A stretch of DNA of 44,657 bases from Asanoa siamensis (GCF_016862555.1 NZ_BONE01000062.1:1-44657); one strand, 5' to 3'. Shown: positions 26,201 to 33,665, counted from the first letter of the stretch. Notes: generated from the letters alone by a model not told the origin. Numbers and translations are program-made.

Positions 26201-26527
26201 GATCACCGAGGGCGTGTGGGTGTTCATGTACGCGCCTCGGCCGCGGGTCATCAGCCAGGTGCCGGCCGGGTCGTTGCCCGAGCGGCCGAGCAACCGGTCC
26301 ATCCAGAAGTCGGTGCCGCCGCTCTCGGCGTCGTAGATGGCCTGCATGGTGTTGTTGGCGTTGTAGCCGACGGGCGGCTGGGGAATCGAGCCGGTGTTGC
26401 CGAAGGTCGGGTAGCCGATGGTCTGTGCCGCGGCCGCGGGGGTCGCGGCGATGACGCTCAACAGGCTGCCGGCGAGGACGGCGACGAGGCCGGCGGCCAG
26501 CTTCGGACGTCTGACACGTAGGGACAT
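23216..26527 (-). CDS. Secreted (alpha/alpha)6-barrel glycoside hydrolase (MGH1/GH63-like) with two discoidin-like modules
   Basis: 1103 residues from ATG 26527, which AGGAGG precedes by eight bases; a GTG nine bases upstream is too close to that site. A signal peptide (about 1-34) shows export. Residues about 40-275 look like an all-beta domain, 285-730 an (alpha/alpha)6 barrel rich in Trp/Tyr (IYYRWWLMRYNYLD, IPGQDFQFPQSIEG, WIHHNILGSSNW) of the GH63/GH37/MGH1-like kind. Residues about 805-946 and 962-1103 are discoidin-like carbohydrate-binding modules joined by a DPDPDPEP linker. I cannot assign a CAZy family: GH142 and GH121, both beta-arabinose-cleaving families on such barrels, are candidates given its neighbours. 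It is the last gene of the secreted operon. Confidence 0.8.
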   Translation of the reverse strand: MSLRVRRPKLAAGLVAVLAGSLLSVIAATPAAAAQTIGYPTFGNTGSIPQPPVGYNANNTMQAIYDAESGGTDFWMDRLLGRSGNDPAGTWLMTRGRGAYMNTHTPSVIGFGGNAAYWDNISSQGAYSIVPSPGTFTEQASQRFQAPSYWRSVHASGSIRITVTKFITHNNVLVTNMDIANTGSASATLSLRATSPYATTASGSELTGTRAVKNNLTTLFPRFSGDSFTVSSGGLTRSVTVGAGQTVTAKVQLGFVANEIPASLTEYNSYRGFTPATAFATHVRAYNLWWAQNLPYIDVPDAAIKKNIYYRWWLMRYNYLDVDIPGQDFQFPQSIEGVTGYNNAIVLTQPMHIDDLKYLRSPEYSYGPWLSIGQYSANGRFVDNPGDPENWSNSYTQYVSEAAWKAYQIHGGQPGLLQNFARYAEGDAKGQLASYDTNNNGVIEYDWGAMTGNDADAVSFHWRSGNLDRAETAYVWAGAVASQQAYALLGNSAKASEMQTLADRIRNGVINTLWNPSRQLLEHKHVSTNAFVPWKEINNYYPYSVGLMPNTAQYREALRLYADPADYPIFPFYTANQRDKAAAAAAGQPGSNNFSTINSTVQFRLYSSALRNYPNSWMTTEDYKKLLYWNAWAQYPNGDTRYPDANEFWADWNGSSIQYRSWIHHNILGSSNWTVIEDVAGLRPRVDTQIELSPINIGWSHFAVNNLRYRNANLSIVWDDPADGVTRYSGIPQGYSIFLNGTRVATVDRLTRVLYNPSNGSVTFPSGSGVVTFSTSFSGLQAPQNVNLNSARMVDVAAKAGVDLTSSLPNLASGASVSASYTASGTSPTGAVDGFPTNAPIWGAYGSPNSSDWYEVNFGTSRAVDEARIYFRNDRATNRYRPPSSYTVQYWNGSAFVAAGNQVKSPGSPQSNYNKVSFTPVSTTRLRISFTHASGSAKTGLTELKLYNRGGTNPDPDPDPEPGGNLALSATPSASYTSSWESVAAINDGIDPPSSNDTVNDRWGTWPNTGAQWAELTWSSAQTLRSAQVYFFDDNGGVRVPASWTLQYWNGSSYVNVPSASGYPVALNAYNTVTFGQVSTTRLRVALQSGAGSVGLLEVKAFG
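23219..23644 (-). repeat. Discoidin-like module, copy 1 of a repeated family
   Basis: This C-terminal module of the large hydrolase is nearly the same protein as the N-terminal module of the metalloprotease at 31250-31675 (shared: ATPSASYTS, RWGTWPN, VYFFDD, GVRVPASW, LQSGAGSVGLLEVKA). A more distant copy ends the GH43 enzyme (26552-26977). The likeness is visible in DNA as well, for example CTTCACCTCGAGCAGCCCGA in copies 1 and 2. Confidence 0.8.
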
Positions 26528-26535
26528 GGGGCTCA

Positions 26536-26547
26536 CCTCCTAGGAGG
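26536..26547. promoter_or_regulatory. Ribosome site inside a perfect palindrome
   Basis: CCTCCTAGGAGG is a 12-base perfect palindrome that contains the AGGAGG ribosome site of the large hydrolase gene. Its spacing to ATG 26527 is eight bases, which decides the start. In the message the anti-Shine-Dalgarno half lies directly upstream, but the two halves touch, so a hairpin would need some unpaired centre. Confidence 0.6.
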
Positions 26548-26548
26548 A

Positions 26549-27973
26549 TCAGGCCTGGAAGGCCTGCCATTCGAGGACGCCGGTGGAAAGTCCGGAGCGA
26601 GAGGTGATCGACAGCCGCAACCGGGTCGTGCTGACCGTGTTAAAGGTCGTCGAGTTGAACGTGTTGCCGGCCACCCCGCAGGCCGACTGACCGGGCACGG
26701 CGACGTAGGCGCTGCCGTTCCAGTACTGGACCTGGCACGACGCGGGCACGTCGATGCCCTGGTTGTCGTCGAACCAGTAGGTGGCCACCCGGTTGATCGA
26801 CCGGGCCGAGGGCCACTGGTACTCGATCCACTGCGTGCCCTGCTGCGGCCAATTCCCGTACGCCAGGTTCGACCGGTCCTGCGAGTTGGCCGGCGTGCCA
26901 CCGTTGTTGACGGCCGCGAGCGACTCCCACGACGACACGTACGACGTCGAGGCGGTGGCGCTCGGTCCCAGATTGGTGCCGGAACCGCCACCGCCGCCCG
27001 GGTTCGCCGGCGGCCCCGTGGTCGTCTGCACCACCCGCTGGATCGTGCCGTCGGCGTTGAAGAACATCCGGTCGACCGCCACCGACCGCCGGAAGTTGCC
27101 GCCGCCGGGCGCGTTGGCGTTGTGGTAGACCATGTACCACTGGCCGTTGAACTCGACGACGCCCGCGTGGTTGGTGGTCGACGAGACCTGGCCGAGCACG
27201 ATGCCGCGGTGGGTCCACGGCCCCATCGGGTTCGTCGCCGTCGCGTACCGCTGACAGGCGTAGCTCGACGACGTCACGCAGCCGTTCGTGTCGTTGGCCG
27301 CGTAGATCATGTAGTAGAGCCCGTTGCGCTTGAACATGAACGGGGCCTCCCAGTAGTTGGTGAGCCCCTGCGGCGTGACGACCGAGCCGACCGTGTCGAT
27401 CATGTTCGAGGCGAGCCGGACCGCCCGGGGAGCCCAGTAGCCGCCCCAGTACAGGTAGGCCTGGCCGTCGTCGTCGACGAACACGGTCGGGTCGATGTTG
27501 AGCCCCGACGAGTTGGGCGTGCTGTCGCTGATCAGCGGCCCGCCCTTGGCGTCGGTGAACGGGCCGAGCGGGCTGTCACCCACCGCGACACCGATGTTCA
27601 TCCAGCCCGCGCCGTTGCCGTTGACCGACGTGTACCAGTAGTAGCGCCCGTTGCGGGGCTCCACCTCGCTGGCCCACGCGTCGGCGCCGGCCCACGGGAA
27701 GGTGGCGATGTTGGCCCTGGCGCCGCGGTCGGTCCAGGTCGCGGCGTCCGTCGACGAGAGCACGTGCCACTCCCGCATGACGAAGTTCTGCTGGCTGGTC
27801 GAGGCCTCGTAGCGCCCGGTGTAGATGTACATGGTGTTGCCGACGACCAGCGGTGCCGGGTCGGCCGTGTAGATGGCGGTGACGACAGGGTTGGCGGCCT
27901 GGGCGGCAGCGCCGAACAGCACGGCGGCCGCGAGCGTCACCACCCCGCTGGCCAGCGCCAGACGTTTACGCAT
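26549..27973 (-). CDS. Secreted GH43-family glycosidase with discoidin-like module (probable alpha-L-arabinofuranosidase)
   Basis: 474 residues from ATG 27973. A signal peptide (1-27) is followed by a five-bladed beta-propeller with the GH43 triad positions: Asp38 in ADPAPL (base), Asp161 in NIDPTVFVDDDG (pKa tuning) and Glu209 in WEAPFMFKR (acid). A Gly-rich linker (about 318-330) leads to a discoidin-like carbohydrate-binding module (about 333-474). GH43 enzymes remove alpha-L-arabinofuranose or beta-xylose. With a beta-arabinofuranosidase upstream and araBA in the window, alpha-L-arabinofuranosidase is the likelier activity. The gene starts 8 bp behind the previous stop and ends 21 bp before the next start. 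Confidence 0.9.
   Translation of the reverse strand: MRKRLALASGVVTLAAAVLFGAAAQAANPVVTAIYTADPAPLVVGNTMYIYTGRYEASTSQQNFVMREWHVLSSTDAATWTDRGARANIATFPWAGADAWASEVEPRNGRYYWYTSVNGNGAGWMNIGVAVGDSPLGPFTDAKGGPLISDSTPNSSGLNIDPTVFVDDDGQAYLYWGGYWAPRAVRLASNMIDTVGSVVTPQGLTNYWEAPFMFKRNGLYYMIYAANDTNGCVTSSSYACQRYATATNPMGPWTHRGIVLGQVSSTTNHAGVVEFNGQWYMVYHNANAPGGGNFRRSVAVDRMFFNADGTIQRVVQTTTGPPANPGGGGGSGTNLGPSATASTSYVSSWESLAAVNNGGTPANSQDRSNLAYGNWPQQGTQWIEYQWPSARSINRVATYWFDDNQGIDVPASCQVQYWNGSAYVAVPGQSACGVAGNTFNSTTFNTVSTTRLRLSITSRSGLSTGVLEWQAFQA
26552..26977 (-). repeat. Discoidin-like module, copy 3 (more diverged)
   Basis: C-terminal module of the GH43 enzyme, sharing TASTSYVSSWESLAAVN, YWFDDN and QYWNGSAYV patterns with the other copies but with clear divergence, for example two Cys in its middle. 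Confidence 0.65.
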
Positions 27974-27981
27974 GGAAGACC

Positions 27982-30465
27982 TCACAGACCCGAGGAGTTG
28001 AGGGAGGCGATCTCGCTCGCCGACAACGCGCGGCTGTAGACGCGGAAGCCGTCGACGGCGCCGTTCAGGTACGGGTCGCCGCTGTACTGCGAACGCCCGA
28101 TCCAGTTCTGCGTGGTCGTGCCCAGGCCCGACGGCCGCGTCGTCAGGGCGGAGTTGCGCGCGACCTCCGCACCGTTGACGTAGAGGACGCCGAGGTTGCC
28201 GGTGTGCGTGACCGCGACGTGCGTCCACACACCGGCCGGCAGCGCGGACGGCGCGTCGATGCGCTGCTCCGCGCCGGCCCCACCCGCGGTGATGGCGTAC
28301 CGGGCGGTGCCGCTGCCGCTGCGCGGCACGAGGAACAGGTAGGTGCCCGTGCCGGTGCCGAAGTCGAACAGCCGGGCCCAGTTGGCCAGCGTGGTGACCC
28401 GCACCCAGGTGGCGATGGTGAACGAGGTGGCGCCGGCCAGGATTCCCGACGGCAGGCTGACATATTGGCTGGAGCCGCTGAGGTTGACCGCGTTGCCGCT
28501 GCGCCCGGTGGTACGCCCGGCGCCGCCAGCCAGGGTCGCCGTGCGGCCGTTTCCGGTCGCGTCCGCCGCGGTGGTGCCCGACGACTCGTCGAACGGGTAG
28601 TGCGCGACGAACGCCGGCAGCGTCGGTGTGTTCGTCACGTTCCAGTAGACGGTGTAGCGCACGCCGTGCGTCTTGTAGAACGGCAGCAGCGTCACTGAGC
28701 CTGTCGAAGCCGTCGCGGTGTACTGCAACGGCGTGCTGGTCGCCGCGAGGGTGCTCGCGTTGAGGGTGGGCAGCCCGCTCAGGTTGGTCGACCCGTACTG
28801 GCCGGCGAGCACGATCGGCCCGTGCTTGACCGCGCGGACGGCGGAGTTGTCGGGCGTCGGCTCGGTGTGCAGCGACATCGGCAGGCTGATGTCGACGGTG
28901 TCGCCGCTGGCCCAGGTGCGGTTGATCGCCAGGTAGCTGCCCGGCGTCGCCGTGCCCTGGACGACACCGTTGACCCGCACCGTCGCGCCCGAGGTCCAGG
29001 CCGGGATGCGCACCCGCAGGTCGATCGCGCCGGAGCCGGTGACGGTGAGCCGGCTGGTCGCCGCCTCCGGGTAGGTGGTGTCCTGCCGGATCGTGATGCC
29101 GCGCCCGGGCCAGGTCAAGGTGGACGCGATGAACAGGTTGACCCACAGGGTGTTGCCGTTGTGGAAGTAGATGCTCTCGCCGTACTTCGTGTTGGTCTCC
29201 ATGCCCGTGCCGTGGCAACAGGTGAAGTTGTTGTAGTCATTGCTGTAGGTCTTGATGCCACCGGCCCGCAGCGGCACGTAGTAGCAGTGGAAGCCGTGCG
29301 ACGAGCTCGGGTTCTGCGCGCCGAGCAGGTGGTTGTAGAGCGTCTTCTCGTAGAAGTCCATCAGCTGCGCGGCGCGCGCCGGGAACGTGAAGAACAACTG
29401 CCGGGTCAACTTCAGCATGTTGTACGAGTTGCAGCACTCACAGGTCGTGTCCGAGAGCTCGCTGGCGATCGCGAACGGCTGCTGGAAGTACTCGCCGTTG
29501 GAGTTCCCGCCGATCGCGTACGAGTGCTGGTTGACGACAAAGTTCCAGAAGTTGTTCGCGATGTCGCGATACCGCGTCGTGCCCGTGGCGTGGTAGCCGC
29601 GGATCGCCGCGAGCGCCTTGGGGATCTGGGTGTTGGCGTGGAACCCGTTGAGCTGGTCGACGTTGTTGGCCAGCGGGTCGAAGATCTGCGCGTGGTCGAA
29701 ATAGTGGGCCGTGGTGAGGTGCGCGGCGTTCTCGCCGTACTGGTAGAGGTTGTAGAGGGTCTCGCCGACGCCGCCGAACTCGGTGCGCAGCATGGCCTGC
29801 CGCTGGGCCAGCGTCAGCCGGCTGTTTCGGAACTGCACCCAGGCGGCCTTGCGGTTGAGGATCGTCAGCGCCTGGGCGTTGCCGGCCAGCAGGTGCATGT
29901 CGAGCAGGCCGGCCATGATCTTGTGCAGCGTGTAGTAGGGCGCCCAGACCGTCTGCCCGGTCTCCACCCGGTCGATGAAGCTCTCCGGGTACGCGGACAG
30001 GTAGCCGGTGTTGAAGCCGCGGGCGGCGGCCCGGTCCTGGCAGAGGCCGAGCTGGGTGACGATGTAGTCGCCCTTGGTCTTGTAGGAGGCGTCGCCGGTG
30101 CTGGCGTACGCCTGGGCCAGCGCGGTCAGCACGTGCCCGATGGAGTGCCCGCGCAGCTCCGTGGTCGGCGACTCCCAGCCGCCGCACGGGGTCGCCGACG
30201 AGGCGAGGCCGGCGTTGACGCGGAACATGTGCAGGAGCCGGTCGGCGTCGAGGAACGTCAGGTAGGACATCGTCCGGCCGGCGTTGGCCTGGAACGGTCC
30301 CGCCAACAGGCGGACGGCGGTGAGGGGGAAGGCGTACGCCGAGACACCGGTGTCCGGGCGGGCGGCCTGTGCGGTGCTCGGTAGCGCGACGGCGGCGGTG
30401 GTGGCCACCGCCGTTGCCGCGCCGGCCTTGAGGACGGTCCGGCGCGACAGCGGGGGTCTGTGCAT
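27982..30465 (-). CDS. Tat-exported beta-L-arabinofuranosidase (GH127/GH146 type) with LamG domain
   Basis: 827 residues from ATG 30465 behind AAAGG. The N-terminus SRRTVLKAG is a twin-arginine signal. Residues about 45-600 match the DUF1680/GH127 family: an (alpha/alpha)6 barrel plus beta domains. The catalytic cysteine/zinc set is present, Glu343-Cys344-Cys345 in ECCNSYNMLKL and Cys416-Cys417 in FTCCHGTGMETN, close in spacing to Glu338, Cys340, Cys417 and Cys418 of the Bifidobacterium enzyme HypBA1. ExCNxYNML is the form seen in GH146 members. Residues about 620-827 are a LamG/concanavalin-like domain (FTIATWVRV.., GVWTHVAVTHTGNLGVLYVNG) that may bind polysaccharide. It releases beta-linked L-arabinofuranose outside the cell. 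Confidence 0.92.
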   Translation of the reverse strand: MHRPPLSRRTVLKAGAATAVATTAAVALPSTAQAARPDTGVSAYAFPLTAVRLLAGPFQANAGRTMSYLTFLDADRLLHMFRVNAGLASSATPCGGWESPTTELRGHSIGHVLTALAQAYASTGDASYKTKGDYIVTQLGLCQDRAAARGFNTGYLSAYPESFIDRVETGQTVWAPYYTLHKIMAGLLDMHLLAGNAQALTILNRKAAWVQFRNSRLTLAQRQAMLRTEFGGVGETLYNLYQYGENAAHLTTAHYFDHAQIFDPLANNVDQLNGFHANTQIPKALAAIRGYHATGTTRYRDIANNFWNFVVNQHSYAIGGNSNGEYFQQPFAIASELSDTTCECCNSYNMLKLTRQLFFTFPARAAQLMDFYEKTLYNHLLGAQNPSSSHGFHCYYVPLRAGGIKTYSNDYNNFTCCHGTGMETNTKYGESIYFHNGNTLWVNLFIASTLTWPGRGITIRQDTTYPEAATSRLTVTGSGAIDLRVRIPAWTSGATVRVNGVVQGTATPGSYLAINRTWASGDTVDISLPMSLHTEPTPDNSAVRAVKHGPIVLAGQYGSTNLSGLPTLNASTLAATSTPLQYTATASTGSVTLLPFYKTHGVRYTVYWNVTNTPTLPAFVAHYPFDESSGTTAADATGNGRTATLAGGAGRTTGRSGNAVNLSGSSQYVSLPSGILAGATSFTIATWVRVTTLANWARLFDFGTGTGTYLFLVPRSGSGTARYAITAGGAGAEQRIDAPSALPAGVWTHVAVTHTGNLGVLYVNGAEVARNSALTTRPSGLGTTTQNWIGRSQYSGDPYLNGAVDGFRVYSRALSASEIASLNSSGL

Positions 30466-30487
30466 GCGCGGCACCTTTCACGAAGGG

Positions 30488-31771
30488 TTAGTAGCCGTAC
30501 CGGTTCTTCAGGTGGCGCCACCAGTCGCGCAGCATCCACGCGTCGAACTCGGTGATCGACGAAGCGCTGCCGGCGCGCATGATGAAGCCGCCGACACCGC
30601 TGGGCGTCCAGTCGTAGAAGTCGTCGAGACCGTAGGTGTGCCCGATCTCGTGCAACAGGATCGTCATGTTCTCGGCGTTGAGGTTGTTCATGAAGTACTC
30701 GCGGCCCATCCGCTGGCCCCAGTCACCGCCCGCGCCGCCGCCGAAGCCGTCGGTCAGCCAGAGCGAGTGGTCGTAGTGGCGCGCGGCGCCGCCCGGGCAG
30801 TTCGGGTAGGAGCCGCCCTGGTTGAAGAAGCGGCCGCAGGGCGCGGCGCACTGCGGCGCGTTCTCGCGGATGTCGCCGACGTAGATGTCGACGCTGGTGT
30901 CGGACCACTGGAGCTGCGCGCGGTCCCGCACCGCCCAGCCGACGACCCGCACCGGGACGTCGGTGTAGGGCCAGTTGTTGTGGCCCACCATCACGTCCAT
31001 CCACTTGCGATATTGCCGGGCCAGCGCCGCGTGCACCTGGTCCCGCTGGGCGGCGGTGACCGGCGCCGACGAGTCCCAGCGCACGCAGTAGTTGATGGAG
31101 CCGCGGTTGGCGAACAGCTGGTCCCAGCCGTAGTTGCGGAACTCGTACAGGTTGCCGTTGTTGTAGGTCTGCTCCTGGTGGGTCCAGACCTGGTTGAGCG
31201 GCGTCACCAGGTTGCCGGGCGGGTTCCAGCCGCTGCCGCCCGTCGGTGGGTTGCCGTGTGCCTTCACCTCGAGCAGCCCGACCGATCCGGCTCCGCTTTG
31301 GAGGACGACGCGGAGCCGGGTCGTGCTGACCGCCGTGAACGTCACCTGGTTGTAGCGGTCGGCGGCCACGGGATAGCCGCTCGCGCCGGCGACGTCGACG
31401 TACGCGCTGCCGTTCCAGCTCTGCACGCGCCAGGAGGCGGGCACCCGGACGCCGCCGCCGTCGTCGAAGAAGTACACCTCGGCGGCGCCGATCGTCTGCG
31501 CGCTCGTCCAGGTGAGCTGGGCCCACTGCTGGCCCTGGTTGGGCCAGGTGCCCCACCGCGGGTTGGCGGTGTCGTTGGACCGGGTCGGGTCGATGCCGTC
31601 GCGGATCGCCGCGACGTTCTCCCACGGTGAGGTGTAGGACGCGCTGGGCGTGGCCGTCCAGGCCAGGTTGTCGCCGGGCGCGGCTTTCGCCGGGGCGCCG
31701 CCGACGACGAGAGCGAGCCCGGCCGCCACCAGGATGCTCGCTGTGCTGGCCAGGGCTTTTCGGGTGTTCAT
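30488..31771 (-). CDS. Secreted zinc metalloprotease with N-terminal discoidin-like module
   Basis: 427 residues from ATG 31771 with GGAGAGGAG upstream. Signal peptide 1-31, a discoidin-like carbohydrate-binding module at 33-174, a short Pro/Gly linker, then a peptidase domain. The zinc motif HEIGHTYGLDD starts at His374 and has the form HExxHxxGxxD, with an Asp as likely third ligand, as in snapalysin-type enzymes. Several Cys (about 232 and 300-330) may form disulfides outside the cell. I cannot place it in a MEROPS family with certainty. It is the first gene of a four-gene operon of secreted sugar hydrolases, and its module is almost the same as that of the last gene, so its target is probably a glycoprotein or a wall-bound protein. 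Confidence 0.85.
   Translation of the reverse strand: MNTRKALASTASILVAAGLALVVGGAPAKAAPGDNLAWTATPSASYTSPWENVAAIRDGIDPTRSNDTANPRWGTWPNQGQQWAQLTWTSAQTIGAAEVYFFDDGGGVRVPASWRVQSWNGSAYVDVAGASGYPVAADRYNQVTFTAVSTTRLRVVLQSGAGSVGLLEVKAHGNPPTGGSGWNPPGNLVTPLNQVWTHQEQTYNNGNLYEFRNYGWDQLFANRGSINYCVRWDSSAPVTAAQRDQVHAALARQYRKWMDVMVGHNNWPYTDVPVRVVGWAVRDRAQLQWSDTSVDIYVGDIRENAPQCAAPCGRFFNQGGSYPNCPGGAARHYDHSLWLTDGFGGGAGGDWGQRMGREYFMNNLNAENMTILLHEIGHTYGLDDFYDWTPSGVGGFIMRAGSASSITEFDAWMLRDWWRHLKNRYGY
31250..31675 (-). repeat. Discoidin-like module, copy 2
   Basis: N-terminal module of the metalloprotease, closely similar over about 142 residues to the module at 23219-23644 about 8 kb away. Likely a recent duplication or gene conversion inside the operon. 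Confidence 0.75.
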
Positions 31772-31790
31772 GGGACTCCTCTCCTTGCAT

Positions 31791-31808
31791 AGATGTAGAT
31801 CAATTTCT
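31791..31808. promoter_or_regulatory. AT-rich dyad before the secreted operon
   Basis: AGATGTAGATCAATTTCT is centred on GATC with six of nine positions paired per half, and sits 20 bp before the metalloprotease start in a locally AT-rich patch. It differs from the operators of both LacI genes, so if real it binds another regulator. Confidence 0.35.
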
Positions 31809-31812
31809 AAGG

Positions 31813-31845
31813 CCAGAGTCCGCCCATGGAGCCGCCGGAGTCTGG
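31813..31845 (-). terminator. Hairpin terminator of the importer operon
   Basis: CCAGAGTCCG (31813-31822) pairs with CGGAGTCTGG (31836-31845) in nine of ten positions around a 13-base loop, just behind the MalG-type permease stop. The RNA then runs into a TTAGAAATTG stretch. It separates the importer operon from the secreted-enzyme operon. Confidence 0.5.
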
Positions 31846-31849
31846 TGTG

Positions 31850-32647
31850 TTACCCCTTGATGGCGCCCGAGGTGAAGCCCCGGACGTAGCTGCGCTGCAT
31901 GAACGCGAAGAGGATCAGGCAGGGCACGGCCATGAAGACCACGCCGGCCTCGAGCGCGGCGTAGTCGATCGAGCCGTGGCTGGCCGTACGCATGTTGACG
32001 ACCGCGAGCGTGGTGGTGAACTTGTCGGTCGAGTTGAGCAGGATCAGCGGCGCGAAGAACTCGCTCCACGACGTGAGGAACGCGAACAGCCCGACCGTGA
32101 TCAGGCCCGGTTTCACTGCCGGTAGCATGATCCGGACGAGCGTGCCGACGCTGGCACACCCGTCCAGCTGCGCCGATTCTTCTAACTCGTGCGGCACCGC
32201 CTCGAACGAGTTGCGCATCATGAAGATCGAGAAGGGCAGCTGGAACATGATCAGCACGAGGCTCAGGCCGATCAGGGTGTCCTCGAGACCGATCCAGCCC
32301 AGCAGCACGTAGAGGGCGATCAGGATCGTCGCGTACGGGACCATCAGGATCGCGAGGGTGACCAGGAACAGCAGGTCGCGGCCCGGGAAGCGGAAGCGAC
32401 CGAAGGCGTAGCCGCCCAGCGTCGCCACGAACAGCGTGCCGCCGACGGTCAGGGCACTGACCACCAGGCTGTTGATCACGTGGTGCGGCCGCACGCCGTT
32501 GTCGGAGGTGAACAGCCGGTCGTAGTTTTCCAGGCCGAAGCCGGAGCCCGTGCGCACCGAGGCCCAGCCGCTCCAGAGCAGCGGGAACAGGAACAGGATG
32601 GCCAGCGCGGCGCCGGTGACCGACCAGCCGATGCGGGAACGGTTCAT
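31850..32647 (-). CDS. Carbohydrate ABC transporter permease, MalG type
   Basis: 265 residues from ATG 32647. Six hydrophobic helices and the EAA loop EESAQLDGCASVGTLVRIMLP, where the permease touches its ATPase, identify the MalG/CUT1 family. The gene lies 10 bp behind the MalF-type gene. No ATPase is encoded in this operon; CUT1 importers of actinomycetes commonly share one MsiK-type ATPase from elsewhere in the genome. The likely cargo is an arabinose-containing oligosaccharide, judged from the GH127 gene at the front of the operon. Confidence 0.93.
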   Translation of the reverse strand: MNRSRIGWSVTGAALAILFLFPLLWSGWASVRTGSGFGLENYDRLFTSDNGVRPHHVINSLVVSALTVGGTLFVATLGGYAFGRFRFPGRDLLFLVTLAILMVPYATILIALYVLLGWIGLEDTLIGLSLVLIMFQLPFSIFMMRNSFEAVPHELEESAQLDGCASVGTLVRIMLPAVKPGLITVGLFAFLTSWSEFFAPLILLNSTDKFTTTLAVVNMRTASHGSIDYAALEAGVVFMAVPCLILFAFMQRSYVRGFTSGAIKG

Positions 32648-32657
32648 CGCGCTGCCC

Positions 32658-33608
32658 TCAGCTCGACCGGCGGCGCAGGACGCCGAGTTGGATGACGTTG
32701 AAGACGATCAGCACCCCGAGCAGCACCACCGAGATGCCGGCGGCCGAGCCGAGGTCGAGGCGGATGAACGCCTCCCGGTAGATCACCATGACCAGCGAGG
32801 TGGTGCTGTTGTCGGGCCCGCCGCGGGTGAGGATCCAGAACTGGTCGAAGGCCAGCAGCGACCCGGTCACCATCAGCGTGAGCACGAGGGCGATCGTCGG
32901 GCGCAGCAGCGGCAGCGTGATGCGGCGGAAGGTCTGCCAGCGGCTGGCGCCGTCGACCCGGGCCGCCTCGTAGATCTCCGGCGGGATCGCCTGCAGGCCG
33001 GTCAACAGGATCAGCATGTTGAAGCCGGCGAACCGCCAGAGCACCAGCACGACGGCCGAGCCGAGCGCGGAGTTGGCGCTGCCGCTGGTCCACGAGACGT
33101 AGCCGTCGATCAGGCCGACCGCCCGCAACAGGTCGCTGACCGGCCCGATCTCGTCGCTGAGCAGGCCGAGGAAGAGCAGGGAGGCGCTGGCGAAGCCGAC
33201 CGCCATGGGCAGGAAGAAGGCGGTACGCAGGAAGCCGACGCCCGGCCGGCGATGCTGGACCAGCAGGGCCAGGCCGAGGGCGACGGCGAAGAGCAGCACG
33301 GTGATGACGACCGTGTATTTCACGGTGAACCAGGTCGCCGACCGGACGAGCTCGTTGTCGCCGATGTCGGTGAAGTTCTCCGGGGCGTTGAACGTGGGCG
33401 GTGCGAGCAGCGGCCACCGGTGCAGCGACATCCAGCCGACCAGCACCAGGGGGACGAGGAAGAACAGGGCGACCATGACCGCCGCCGGGCCGGCATAGGC
33501 GATGCCGAGCCAGGCGCGCCGCGTCTGGCGCTTCCGCGGGCGGCGGACCGTGCGCCGGCCTGCCTGTGCGGCCGGCTGTTCCCGGCGTGGGGAGATCACG
33601 GTCGTCAT
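32658..33608 (-). CDS. Carbohydrate ABC transporter permease, MalF type
   Basis: 316 residues from ATG 33608. An Arg-rich cytoplasmic start is followed by six membrane helices and the EAA loop IYEAARVDGASRWQTFRRITLPLL, then FDQFWILTRGGPDNST, both typical of CUT1 MalF-like permeases. It should form the channel with the MalG-type protein. A strong hairpin separates it from the upstream binding-protein gene. Confidence 0.93.
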   Translation of the reverse strand: MTTVISPRREQPAAQAGRRTVRRPRKRQTRRAWLGIAYAGPAAVMVALFFLVPLVLVGWMSLHRWPLLAPPTFNAPENFTDIGDNELVRSATWFTVKYTVVITVLLFAVALGLALLVQHRRPGVGFLRTAFFLPMAVGFASASLLFLGLLSDEIGPVSDLLRAVGLIDGYVSWTSGSANSALGSAVVLVLWRFAGFNMLILLTGLQAIPPEIYEAARVDGASRWQTFRRITLPLLRPTIALVLTLMVTGSLLAFDQFWILTRGGPDNSTTSLVMVIYREAFIRLDLGSAAGISVVLLGVLIVFNVIQLGVLRRRSS

Positions 33609-33631
33609 CGTCGTCCTTTTGCTTGGTGGGT

Positions 33632-33660
33632 GGGGCCCCGGAACGGCCTACCGGGGCCCC
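33632..33660 (-). terminator. Strong intercistronic hairpin after the sugar-binding gene
   Basis: GGGGCCCCGG (33632-33641) pairs perfectly with CCGGGGCCCC (33651-33660) around AACGGCCTA. It sits five bases behind the binding-protein stop (reading the minus strand) and 23 bases before the MalF-type start. It should slow decay of, or partly terminate after, the binding-protein message. Confidence 0.65.
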
Positions 33661-33665
33661 GGGTC

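Noticed and set aside
24425-26521. A 698-residue plus-strand frame opposite the large hydrolase.
   Set aside because: It is a shadow frame: the minus strand has a signal peptide, ribosome site and structured domains.
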